Below, piece after piece: positions 14,483 to 22,639 of a DNA stretch of 27,323 bases. A model generated the notes under the pieces. That model was not told the origin of the DNA. It did not search any database and saw only the letters and a list, made by a program, of their open reading frames with translations. Origin of the DNA: an uncultured Clostridia bacterium (lineage in GTDB: Bacteria > Bacillota > Clostridia > TANB77 > CAG-508). A program made the translations under genes and the position numbers. Where the stretch lies: NCBI GenBank assembly GCA_947626205.1, contig CANQRO010000007.1, positions 1 to 27,323 of the forward strand, written 5' to 3'. Numbering within the stretch: the stretch's first letter is position 1; the number at the start of each line of letters is the position of its first letter.

Positions 14483-17284
14483 ATGGAAAAAGTAAAACAA
14501 GAAAATAATAGTTCAAAAAAAATAAAAAAAATTAGATTAAGAGTAATATTAGTACTAATTTTTATAGGTTTACTTGCTATATTTTCATATATATCGTATA
14601 GAGGTAATTATCTTGAAATAACCGAAATAGGAAATAATTTTTCAGAAGTATTTACACAAAAACTAGCATATCAATATGCAACTATATTGGTAAATTTTGT
14701 TATACTATTTTTTGTTATTTATTTTGCAAACAGAGGAATAAAAAAGGGATTAAAAGCTTTTTTTGAAGAAGAAAAGAAAGAAATGCCAAAGTTACCTAAT
14801 AAATCAATAGCTTTTATATTAGCAGCAATTATTAGTATAATTGTATCTTACATATTAACTGAACAAGTTCAATTGTTTGTAAATAGAGCATTTTTTGGAA
14901 TATATGATCCAGTTTTTGGTGCTGATCTTGGATTCTATATTTTTGAAAAACCATTTATTCAAATGGTTATACTATATCTAATTGGTATAATAATTGGTAT
15001 TACTATATATGCAACATTATATTATATAATAATATTTAATAAATATTTTGATGGTATTAATGCACAAACTTTGAAAAAAAGTAAATTCTTCAAACAAATT
15101 ACTAGAAATGCCGTATTAATTTCAATTTTAATTGCAGCATATATATTAGTAAACACTCAAGGAATTATTATTGATAGATTTTTAATTTTAAATGATGATA
15201 CTTCTACAAGCATACATGGTGCAGGAATTACAGATATAAGTATCAAATTATGGGGATATCGTATTTTTGCAATATTAATAGTATTAGCTGTTTGTATGGC
15301 AATACATTTCTTTAAGAAAAAGGAAACAAAAAAAGTAGTAACAGCGATTTTATCTATACCAGCATATTTAGTATTATTATTTATATTAATGACTGGTTTT
15401 AAAGTGATTTACATTAATCAAAATGAATTAGATAAGGAAAAGGCATATATTCAAAGTAATATAGATTATACTAAAACTGCCTATAATATAAAAATTGAAG
15501 AAGTGAATATTGAAACAGAAGAAATACAAAATATAGAAGAAATTAAAGCACACTCTGAATTAATTAATATGTTACCTATAGTGCCTGAAGAGGTTACATT
15601 AAAAACATTAGATATAACTCAAACAAGTACAGGATATTATTCTTTTAGAAACACTAATATTAATAGATACTTAATAGATGGAAAAGAAAAATTAGTGTAT
15701 TTATCGCCAAGAGAGATTATAAGTAGTGGAAATAGAACTTATAATAATAAGACATATGAATATACTCATGGTTTTGGAGCAGTTATTACTTCTGCGACTG
15801 AAACAGATGAATTAGGAAATATATCATATATTCAAAAAGATTTTGGTGCAACCAATAATGCAATAAACATTACGCAACCAAGAATATATTTTGGATTAGA
15901 AACCAACAATACAATTGTAACAAATAGTCAAACAAAATCGGAATTTGATTATCCTACTAATACATCTCAAAATGTGGAATATACCTATGATGGAAAAGCT
16001 GGATTAAGTTTGAATTTCATAGATAGAATTATTTTAGCTATAAAAGAAGGAGATATTAATTTAGCTTTATCTAGCAATGTAACAGAAAAAAGTAAAATTC
16101 TTATTAATAGAAATATAATAGAGCGTGCAAAAACTATTTTGCCAAATGTAATTTATGATGAAGAACCGTATATGGTAGTGAGTGACGATGGAAGACTTGT
16201 ATGGGTTTTAGATGCATACACAGTAACTAATCAATACCCATATTCACAACCAATAGTGATTGAACATGATGGCGTAAAAGAAGAAATTAATTATATTCGT
16301 AATTCTTTAAAGGTATTAATTGATGCTTATGATGGAGAGATGAAGTTTTATATAACTGATACATTAGACCCAATAATTATGGCATATAATAATATGTATG
16401 ATAATTTATTTGAAGAAGAACCAATTCCAGAAGATATTGTTAAACATTTTGTTTATCCAAAATTTTTATATAATATTCAAGCTGAAATTTTACAAAGATA
16501 TCATGATGTAAGTCCAGATGTATTGTACAGAGGTGATGATGTATGGGAAATTGCAAAATATGCTAAAACAACTCAAACATCAGCCAAAGGAACAAAGCAA
16601 GAACCTTATTACACAATGTTAAAGACAGTAGATTCCGATAAATTGGAATTAGGTTTAGTAACATCATTTACACAATTAAATAAACAAAGTTTGAGGTCTT
16701 ATCTTGTTGGAAAATGCGATAGTAAAGGAAATTCTACTTTAGTTTTATATAAATTTTCTCAAGATGCAAATATTTTAGGACCAATGCAATTACAAGTATT
16801 GCTAGAAGAAGATGCTACAATTTCAAAAGAAATTGAAAGTATTAATAGTACAGGAACAAGAATATTAAAAACAATGATTGCTGTACCAATAAATAATACT
16901 ATTTTATATGTACAACCAATTTATCAAGAATTATTGAATGGAAACAAAAATATTCCTACACTTAAAAAAGTTATAGTGGCATGCGGAAATAAAGTTGCAA
17001 TTGATGATGATTTAGGAAGTGCTATTAAAGAGTTATTATCACAGTCAGCTGTAAATATAGAAGTAGAAAATACAGATACAATTGAAGATTTAATTGTAGA
17101 AATTATTAAAGCAAATAATAATCTGAATGGTTCATCTAATAATAACGATTGGGAAATGATGGGAAAGGACATAAAAAAACTACAAGAATTAATTGATAAA
17201 CTAGAGCAACTAAAAGATAAACAAGATAAATTAGAAGCAGAGCAAAAAAATAAAAATACTATATCTTCAAGCACAATAAATTAA
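14483..17284 (+). CDS. UPF0182-family large membrane protein
   Basis: A 933-residue protein of the UPF0182 (COG1615) family, whose function is unknown. Seven hydrophobic segments fall at about 19-37, 65-82, 108-126, 159-184, 209-228, 259-276 and 286-307, followed by a large, probably extracytoplasmic domain with the family-like stretches GADLGFYIFEKPF and YHDVSPDVLYRGDDVWEIAK. The tail (about 875-933) is polar and coiled-coil-like. GGGAGGA overlaps the ftsY stop just before the ATG, so it is probably translationally coupled to ftsY. The link to FtsY may be incidental, although a seven-helix protein would itself need the SRP route. Confidence 0.9.
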   Translation: MEKVKQENNSSKKIKKIRLRVILVLIFIGLLAIFSYISYRGNYLEITEIGNNFSEVFTQKLAYQYATILVNFVILFFVIYFANRGIKKGLKAFFEEEKKEMPKLPNKSIAFILAAIISIIVSYILTEQVQLFVNRAFFGIYDPVFGADLGFYIFEKPFIQMVILYLIGIIIGITIYATLYYIIIFNKYFDGINAQTLKKSKFFKQITRNAVLISILIAAYILVNTQGIIIDRFLILNDDTSTSIHGAGITDISIKLWGYRIFAILIVLAVCMAIHFFKKKETKKVVTAILSIPAYLVLLFILMTGFKVIYINQNELDKEKAYIQSNIDYTKTAYNIKIEEVNIETEEIQNIEEIKAHSELINMLPIVPEEVTLKTLDITQTSTGYYSFRNTNINRYLIDGKEKLVYLSPREIISSGNRTYNNKTYEYTHGFGAVITSATETDELGNISYIQKDFGATNNAINITQPRIYFGLETNNTIVTNSQTKSEFDYPTNTSQNVEYTYDGKAGLSLNFIDRIILAIKEGDINLALSSNVTEKSKILINRNIIERAKTILPNVIYDEEPYMVVSDDGRLVWVLDAYTVTNQYPYSQPIVIEHDGVKEEINYIRNSLKVLIDAYDGEMKFYITDTLDPIIMAYNNMYDNLFEEEPIPEDIVKHFVYPKFLYNIQAEILQRYHDVSPDVLYRGDDVWEIAKYAKTTQTSAKGTKQEPYYTMLKTVDSDKLELGLVTSFTQLNKQSLRSYLVGKCDSKGNSTLVLYKFSQDANILGPMQLQVLLEEDATISKEIESINSTGTRILKTMIAVPINNTILYVQPIYQELLNGNKNIPTLKKVIVACGNKVAIDDDLGSAIKELLSQSAVNIEVENTDTIEDLIVEIIKANNNLNGSSNNNDWEMMGKDIKKLQELIDKLEQLKDKQDKLEAEQKNKNTISSSTIN

Positions 17285-17303
17285 AAAATGTATACTTTTA
17301 AAA

Positions 17304-17346
17304 AAATAAACCACCCTATTAAAAAAGAATATAAGGTGGTTTATTT
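17304..17346 (+). promoter_or_regulatory. Hairpin that hides the DUF5665 ribosome binding site
   Basis: A perfect 12-bp stem (AAATAAACCACC at 17304-17315 with GGTGGTTTATTT at 17335-17346, 19-nt loop) lies 19 nt after the UPF0182 stop. Its 3' arm contains AAGGTGG (partly 17333-17339), the only plausible ribosome binding site for ATG 17347, seven bases away. The structure could attenuate transcription or reduce translation from read-through RNA. Confidence 0.65.
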
Positions 17347-17640
17347 ATGTTTATTCGAAAATCTAAATTAGAAAAATTGATGAAAAATATAGATAACTTA
17401 AATAATATTTTAACAAAAAATAATTTAATTGATTTGTCTGAAATTTTGGGGAATAGAAAAGAATTATTAATAAGGAATTTACTTTCTGGAATGGCAAAAG
17501 GTATAGGTATAGGAATTGGCTTTTCTATTTTAACGGCAGTACTTTTTATAATATTAAGAAAAATAGTATCTTTAAATATTCCTATTATTGGTGAATACAT
17601 TACAGATATAGTTGAAATCGTAGAAAATAATAGGAGGTAA
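17347..17640 (+). CDS. DUF5665-type small membrane protein
   Basis: A 97-residue protein with a helical, charged N-terminal part, a Gly-rich hydrophobic segment (about 50-74, GMAKGIGIGIGFSILTAV) and a short tail containing IPIIGEYITDIVEIV. This layout matches DUF5665, a clostridial family of unknown function. The start is fixed by AAGGTGG seven bases upstream, which lies in a hairpin. The next ribosome binding site (AATAGGAGG) overlaps the last codons. Confidence 0.75.
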   Translation: MFIRKSKLEKLMKNIDNLNNILTKNNLIDLSEILGNRKELLIRNLLSGMAKGIGIGIGFSILTAVLFIILRKIVSLNIPIIGEYITDIVEIVENNRR

Positions 17641-17645
17641 AATAA

Positions 17646-17696
17646 ATGCATAATTTTATTATTTCTACTTTTCTTTTTTTATTTTTTTATATATAA
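17646..17696 (+). CDS. Candidate 16-aa hydrophobic micropeptide
   Basis: ATG 17646 is preceded by GGAGG with 8-nt spacing, formed by the last codons of the DUF5665 gene. The frame gives MHNFIISTFLFLFFYI and a TAA at 17694. The ribosome binding site is among the best in the window, yet nothing longer uses it. The T-rich tract may instead be a spacer or part of a decayed gene, so this is only a candidate. Confidence 0.3.
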   Translation: MHNFIISTFLFLFFYI

Positions 17697-17729
17697 TAAT
17701 TCTAGCAAAAAGTAAGGGGGAAATAACAA

Positions 17730-18329
17730 ATGAATTTACCAAATAAACTTACAATATTTCGTATTATACTAGTGCCAATTATGGTAATAATACCATTTTT
17801 TAATATACCAGGAGAAATATATGGTATTCCTATTTCTATGTGCCTTATAAATTTAATATTTATAATTGCATCAATTACAGACAAATTAGATGGAACTATT
17901 GCTAGAAAAAATAATCAAGTAACTACATTTGGAAAGTTTTTAGACCCAATTGCAGATAAAATATTGGTTTTAGCTGCTATGATGATTTTAGTAGAAATGA
18001 ATAAATTACCTGCATGGATACCAATAATTGTTTTGTTTAGAGAATTTATAGTTTCAGGATATAGATTAATAGCTGTAGAAAAAGGTGGTACAGTTATTGC
18101 AGCATCAATTTGGGGAAAGTTAAAAACTGTAACACAGATGGTAGCTATTATTTTAGCTTTTATAGATACCAACTATTATGGAGCAATTTTTAGTGGAGAA
18201 TTAACAGGATATAATTATTTTATAAATTTTGCATTAACAATTGTAATGACTATTTCTGTTATAGCAACTATTTTTTCAGGATATGATTACATTAAAAATG
18301 GCAAAGATTTATTTAAAGAAGAAAAATAA
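17730..18329 (+). CDS. pgsA: CDP-diacylglycerol-glycerol-3-phosphate 3-phosphatidyltransferase
   Basis: PgsA makes phosphatidylglycerophosphate from CDP-diacylglycerol and glycerol-3-phosphate in the membrane, leading to phosphatidylglycerol and cardiolipin. The CDP-alcohol phosphotransferase signature is complete: D51-x2-D54-G55-x2-A58-R59-x8-G68-x3-D72-x3-D76. The N-terminal NLPNKLTIFRI is typical of the family, and several hydrophobic segments follow. The 199 residues are of normal length. AAGGGGG (17714-17720) is 9 nt before the ATG. Within the family pgsA is hard to separate from other small CDP-alcohol transferases, but the N-terminus supports this assignment. Confidence 0.93.
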   Translation: MNLPNKLTIFRIILVPIMVIIPFFNIPGEIYGIPISMCLINLIFIIASITDKLDGTIARKNNQVTTFGKFLDPIADKILVLAAMMILVEMNKLPAWIPIIVLFREFIVSGYRLIAVEKGGTVIAASIWGKLKTVTQMVAIILAFIDTNYYGAIFSGELTGYNYFINFALTIVMTISVIATIFSGYDYIKNGKDLFKEEK

Positions 18330-18449
18330 TAACATATAGATATAAAAATAAATAGCATAAATAGATAAAAAAATGTTTTAATTACATAAAAATTTAAAGT
18401 TTTTTTATACAATTAAAAATATTAACAAAAACAAGGAGCACATTATAAC

Positions 18450-20450
18450 ATGAATAAAAAAGATGCCGAGAAAAGAATAATTGAATTACGAAATTTAGTA
18501 GAATATCATGCAAAAAAATACTATGACGATGATAACCCAGAAATTTCAGATTTTGAATATGATATGCTAATGGTAGAATTGAGAAATCTAGAAAAAGAAT
18601 TTCCAGAATTTAGTTCTAATGATTCATTAACTCAAAAAGTAGGTGGGCATGTAAAGAAAGGATTTAAAGAAGTCGTACACGAAGTACCGCTTCAAAGTTT
18701 GCAAGATATATTTAGTTTTGATGAATTAATAGAATTTGATAAACGAATAAAAAAATCAGAAGAAGAATTTGGAAAAGCAACAAATTACGTTGTAGAAACT
18801 AAAATAGATGGACTTTCTGCTGCTTTAAAATATAAAAATGGAATATTAGTAGAGGGTGCTACAAGAGGAAATGGTATTGTAGGCGAAGATGTAACAGAAA
18901 ACATTAAAACTATAAAAACAGTTCCTCAAAAATTAAAAGAACCTTTAAATATAACTGTTAGAGGAGAAGTTTTTATTAGTAAAGCAGATTTTGAAAAAAT
19001 GAATGAAGAAAGAGTTTTAGATGAAAAAACTCTATTTGCAAATGCAAGAAATGCTGCTGCAGGTTCTTTAAGACAATTAGATTCTAATATAACAGCAACT
19101 AGACCATTAGATATATATATTTTTAATGTTCAAAAAATAGAAGGAAAAGATTTTAATTCTCATTATGAAGAACTTGTTTTCTTAGAGAATTTAGGATTTA
19201 ATGTTAATCCTGTAAAAATATTGTGTAAGAATATAGAAGAAGTTATTAATGCAATAAAGAAAATTGGTGAAGAAAGAGAAAGTTTAAGCTTTGGAATAGA
19301 TGGGGCAGTTGTTAAGGTTGATAATTTAAGTTTAAGAGAGAATTTAGGAAGTACAGCAAAAACACCAAGGTGGGCAATTGCTTATAAGTATCCACCAGAA
19401 AGAAAAGAAACTGTTGTAAAGGATATAATTTGTCAAGTAGGACGTACAGGAGTAATTACACCAATGGCAATATTAGAACCTGTTGCTGTAGCCGGTTCAA
19501 CGATCTCAAAAACAACTTTGCATAACGAAGATTTTATTAAAGAAAAAGATTTAAGAATAGGGGATACGGTTGTTATTCAAAAAGCAGGTGACGTTATTCC
19601 AGAAATTGTTGAAGTAAAAAAAGAAAAAAGAACTGGGGACGAAAAAATATTTGAAATGCCTACACTGTGCCCTGTTTGTGGAGCTCCTGCTATAAGAGAA
19701 GAAGGCGAAGCAGCAATTCGTTGTATGGGAATTGAATGCCCAGCAAAATTATTAAGAAATATAATACATTTTGTATCAAAAGAAGGAATGGATATTGATG
19801 GATTAGGAGAAAATTTGGTAGAACAATTTATAAATAAGGGTTTCTTAAAAAATATTGCAGATATATATGATTTAACATTTGAACAAATTTCATCTTTAAA
19901 GAAAAATGGTACTAAATTTGCTACTAATTTAATAAATGCAATAGAGGAGAGTAAATCAAGGCCACTTCATCAATTAATTACTGCATTAGGAATTCGTCAT
20001 GTTGGTTCAAAATCTGCAAAAACTTTAGCTAAAAACTTTAAAACGATGGAAAATTTGCAAAATGCTACAATAGAACAACTTTCTTTATTAGAAGATGTTG
20101 GAGAGATTATGGCAGTAAGTATATACGAATTTTTTAAAGAAAACCAAACATTGGATTTGCTTTCTAGATTAAAGAGTGCTAATATAAATATGGAAGAAAA
20201 AGAAGATGAAAATGTTAATCAAAAATTCGTTGGTATGACATTCGTATTAACAGGTTCTCTTGAAAATTATACAAGAGAAGAAGCAAGTGAAATTATTGAA
20301 AAACTTGGAGGAAAAACTTCATCATCTGTTTCAAAAAAGACTACTTATGTTTTAGCAGGAGAAGAAGCAGGAAGTAAATTAACAAAAGCTAGAGATTTAG
20401 GTGTAACTATAATAAGTGAAAAAGAATTTGAAGAAATGGTAAATAATTAA
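18450..20450 (+). CDS. ligA: NAD-dependent DNA ligase LigA
   Basis: LigA seals nicks in replication and repair using NAD. The domains in order are an Ia domain with the YDDDNPEISDFEYD segment, the adenylation domain with catalytic K118 (ETKIDGLSAAL), the OB fold, a four-cysteine zinc finger (C407, C410, C425, C430), helix-hairpin-helix repeats and a C-terminal BRCT domain from about residue 590 (FVLTGSLENYTREEA). The 666 residues are standard. AAGGAG (18433-18438) lies 11 nt before the ATG. It is 120 bp after pgsA; no clear terminator is visible between them, so co-transcription is possible. Confidence 0.97.
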   Translation: MNKKDAEKRIIELRNLVEYHAKKYYDDDNPEISDFEYDMLMVELRNLEKEFPEFSSNDSLTQKVGGHVKKGFKEVVHEVPLQSLQDIFSFDELIEFDKRIKKSEEEFGKATNYVVETKIDGLSAALKYKNGILVEGATRGNGIVGEDVTENIKTIKTVPQKLKEPLNITVRGEVFISKADFEKMNEERVLDEKTLFANARNAAAGSLRQLDSNITATRPLDIYIFNVQKIEGKDFNSHYEELVFLENLGFNVNPVKILCKNIEEVINAIKKIGEERESLSFGIDGAVVKVDNLSLRENLGSTAKTPRWAIAYKYPPERKETVVKDIICQVGRTGVITPMAILEPVAVAGSTISKTTLHNEDFIKEKDLRIGDTVVIQKAGDVIPEIVEVKKEKRTGDEKIFEMPTLCPVCGAPAIREEGEAAIRCMGIECPAKLLRNIIHFVSKEGMDIDGLGENLVEQFINKGFLKNIADIYDLTFEQISSLKKNGTKFATNLINAIEESKSRPLHQLITALGIRHVGSKSAKTLAKNFKTMENLQNATIEQLSLLEDVGEIMAVSIYEFFKENQTLDLLSRLKSANINMEEKEDENVNQKFVGMTFVLTGSLENYTREEASEIIEKLGGKTSSSVSKKTTYVLAGEEAGSKLTKARDLGVTIISEKEFEEMVNN

Positions 20451-20471
20451 ATAATTAAATAATTAAATAAT
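20441..20471 (+). repeat. 8-bp microsatellite at the ligA stop codon
   Basis: AAATAATT is repeated nearly four times and overlaps the last two sense codons and the stop of ligA. The stop occurs in the first copy, so slippage would lengthen only the untranslated part. Confidence 0.85.
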
Positions 20472-20528
20472 AGTAGTTCTATTTATGTATAAATAAAACT
20501 GAAAGAGAGAAAGGATTTGAAAATATAA

Positions 20529-20783
20529 ATGGTAGGTAAATATACTTTTGAACAATTTAAAAAAGAGCTAGATGAAGGCTATCAAATGTATTTTACGTAT
20601 GTAAATAATAGATATTTAGTATTTAAAACAACTGAAAATTGTTATACACAAGAGCTAATATCCATTCACGATAAAAATCCACAACCTCGCATGGCAATGA
20701 TTACTTTTAAACGATTAAAAGAAATGTTTCCGTTTATGGAAGAAATAGAATATAAAGCAATTATAAATCCAAACGAATTTTAA
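20529..20783 (+). CDS. Unknown 84-aa soluble protein
   Basis: A compact protein rich in aromatic and charged residues (for example YTFEQFKKELDEGYQMYF and FKRLKEMFPFMEEIEYKA) with no membrane segment and no family I recognise. The predicted pattern is a helix, two or three strands and a helix. AGAAAGGA (20508-20514) is the only nearby ribosome binding site, at a rather long 14 nt. It lies between ligA and the CmpB-like gene on the same strand, 48 nt before the latter. Confidence 0.6.
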   Translation: MVGKYTFEQFKKELDEGYQMYFTYVNNRYLVFKTTENCYTQELISIHDKNPQPRMAMITFKRLKEMFPFMEEIEYKAIINPNEF

Positions 20784-20831
20784 AATATATTTAAAAATGT
20801 AGTAAAAGATGTAGCAATGAGGTGATTAATA

Positions 20832-21488
20832 ATGGAACAACAAATTAAATTTCAAAATGTAAAAAATAAAGTTATAAAAATATTTTGGGTATTTATTATA
20901 GGAAGCATACTAGGATGTATACTAGAAACAATAGTAGGTACTGTATCTAGTAGATCTTTTCAATTAAGAAAGGGGTTAATATATGGTCCATTTATTCCAG
21001 TGTATGGAATAGGATTAGTTATATATTATCTAATTATTAGCAATATAAAAGATATTAAAAAAGTATTTTTATTAAGTATGATTTTAGGAGCTGGAGTTGA
21101 ATTTGCTTGTTCATATTTTCAAGAACTATGTTTTGGAACAGTTTCTTGGGATTATTCAGATATGCCATTTAATATTGCGGGTAGAACAAGCCTACTATTT
21201 GCTATATACTGGGGAATAGCTGGTGTAGTATTTGTAAAATTTATTCTTCCGCTTTTACTAAAATTAGATATTTGTATTAGTAATAAAAAATTTAGATACA
21301 TAACAGTAATTGTTGCAACTTTTATGATATTTAATATTTGCATATCTTGGGCTGCTGGAGTAAGGCAAAATGAAAGAGTACAAAAAATAGAGCCAAACAG
21401 TAAATTAGATGCGTTTTTGGATAAACACTATCCAGATTATGTAATGGATAAAGTATATTCAAACAAAATAACTAGAGTAAAAAAATAA
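20832..21488 (+). CDS. CmpB-like putative ABC-transporter permease (membrane protein)
   Basis: A 218-residue membrane protein with about five hydrophobic segments (17-35, 52-72, 78-97, 118-142 and 155-175). The motifs KGLIYGPFIPVYGIG (47-61) and WDYSDMPFNIAGRTSL (106-121) are the marks of the ABC_trans_CmpB family. The permease label is inherited from the family name; no ATPase gene is nearby, so transport is unproven. AGGTGAT lies 5-6 nt before the ATG. The gene ends in a strong terminator shared with the convergent GT51 gene. Confidence 0.85.
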   Translation: MEQQIKFQNVKNKVIKIFWVFIIGSILGCILETIVGTVSSRSFQLRKGLIYGPFIPVYGIGLVIYYLIISNIKDIKKVFLLSMILGAGVEFACSYFQELCFGTVSWDYSDMPFNIAGRTSLLFAIYWGIAGVVFVKFILPLLLKLDICISNKKFRYITVIVATFMIFNICISWAAGVRQNERVQKIEPNSKLDAFLDKHYPDYVMDKVYSNKITRVKK

Positions 21489-21530
21489 AAAAATATAAGT
21501 ATAATAATTTTTATTATACTTATATTTTTT
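21488..21530. terminator. Bidirectional terminator between convergent genes
   Basis: A perfect 20-bp AT-rich stem (21488-21507 with 21511-21530) with a 3-nt loop begins at the last base of the CmpB-like stop codon and ends 2 nt before the GT51 stop on the other strand. A and T runs at the ends provide a U tract in both directions. Confidence 0.8.
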
Positions 21531-21531
21531 C

Positions 21532-22251
21532 TTATATATCTTTTTCTTTAAAGTTTAAATCGCTATTTTCTATTTCTTGTTTTTGTTCTTCAGAAATGTA
21601 ATTGTATTTTACCATCTGTCTAAGAACAATCGATTGCCTTTTTTTAGCAAGAGTAGGATTTTTTGTAGGTGAATAAGCACTAGGCGCATTTGGTAGGCCT
21701 GCTAACAATGAACATTCGGCTAATGTTAAATCTTTCGGCTCTTTACCAAAATATCCTTCGCTTGCTTCATAAATTCCATAATATCCATTTCCATAATATA
21801 TCATATTACAATATAATTCTAATATTTTATCTTTAGAATACATTCTTTCTAAATCAAATGCAACAAAAAGTTCAGCTACTTTACGAGTAAAACGCTTTTC
21901 TTGTGTAAAATAAAGGAGTCTGCCTGTTTGTTGACTAATCGTACTACCACCAGCAACAATCTCTTTTTCCTTTAAGTTTTCTAATAAGGAACGTGTAGTT
22001 GTTATTATATCAATACCACTATGTTCATAAAAACGGTGATCTTCAACAGCAACGATTGCATTTCTAAAATCATTAGGTATGTTATCGATTGAAATATAAT
22101 TTTCATCAGCTTGTAGCATAGAAACCTTACTATCAATACTACTATTAGTTATTGCTTTTTGGTACATAGAATATCCCATAAATAAAATAATTCCTGCAAA
22201 CACTACTATTAATATTAGAAGAGCAATAAATAATCTTTTTATAATTTTCAT
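21532..22251 (-). CDS. Monofunctional GT51 peptidoglycan glycosyltransferase
   Basis: This enzyme polymerises lipid II into glycan strands at the outer face of the membrane. An N-terminal membrane anchor (about 7-29) precedes the GT51 motifs: EDHRFYEHSGID (70-81, catalytic E70), GGSTISQQTGR (101-111), RKVAELFVAFDLE (123-135) and KDKILELYCNMIYYGNGYYGI (140-160, with a conserved-type glutamate). There is no transpeptidase domain; at 239 residues it matches MtgA/SgtB-type enzymes. ATG 22251 is preferred because AGAAGGA is 10 nt upstream; an in-frame GTG at 22260 is only 1 nt from that site. It is 52 nt behind the rqcH region on the same strand and may be co-transcribed. Confidence 0.92.
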   Translation of the reverse strand: MKIIKRLFIALLILIVVFAGIILFMGYSMYQKAITNSSIDSKVSMLQADENYISIDNIPNDFRNAIVAVEDHRFYEHSGIDIITTTRSLLENLKEKEIVAGGSTISQQTGRLLYFTQEKRFTRKVAELFVAFDLERMYSKDKILELYCNMIYYGNGYYGIYEASEGYFGKEPKDLTLAECSLLAGLPNAPSAYSPTKNPTLAKKRQSIVLRQMVKYNYISEEQKQEIENSDLNFKEKDI

Positions 22252-22303
22252 TATTTTCACATCCTTCTTTTTACATTATAAGTGTATTTTCTAGAAATAT
22301 CAA

Positions 22304-22639
22304 TTAATTTTTTCTTAATTCTGCTGGTTGAACATTTACTGTTTTAAAATTTGTATAAGTTACCATGCCTGGTTTTGCATATGAAGGCTTTTTAACGTAA
22401 CGAACAAAAGTATAATCAACTGGTACATTGGATGAATTTTGTGCTTTACTATAAAAAGCAGAAAGTGAAGCACATTTATTAATTATTTCTTGAGGAATTT
22501 CTTCACCATTTGTTTTTAATATTAAATGACTACCATGTACATCTTTTGTATGAAACCATAAGTCATTAGAATGAGCATATTTTAAAGTTAAATAATCGTT
22601 TTGCCTATTATTTTTTCCGTATAAATACTTTATAACCAT
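22304..22639 (-). CDS. rqcH: RqcH C-terminal fragment (NFACT-R domain), out of frame with its N-terminal part
   Basis: This frame carries the NFACT-R domain of RqcH/FbpA: GKNNRQNDYLTLK, SNDLWFHTKDVHGSHLI, then AFYSKAQNSSNVPVDYTFVRYVKKP and KPGMVTY. It continues the protein whose N-terminal part lies at 22608-24038 but is shifted by one base. An in-frame ATG at 22639 exists, but no ribosome binding site is visible, so independent translation is doubtful. The domain contributes RNA binding in the intact protein. Confidence 0.85.
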   Translation of the reverse strand: MVIKYLYGKNNRQNDYLTLKYAHSNDLWFHTKDVHGSHLILKTNGEEIPQEIINKCASLSAFYSKAQNSSNVPVDYTFVRYVKKPSYAKPGMVTYTNFKTVNVQPAELRKN

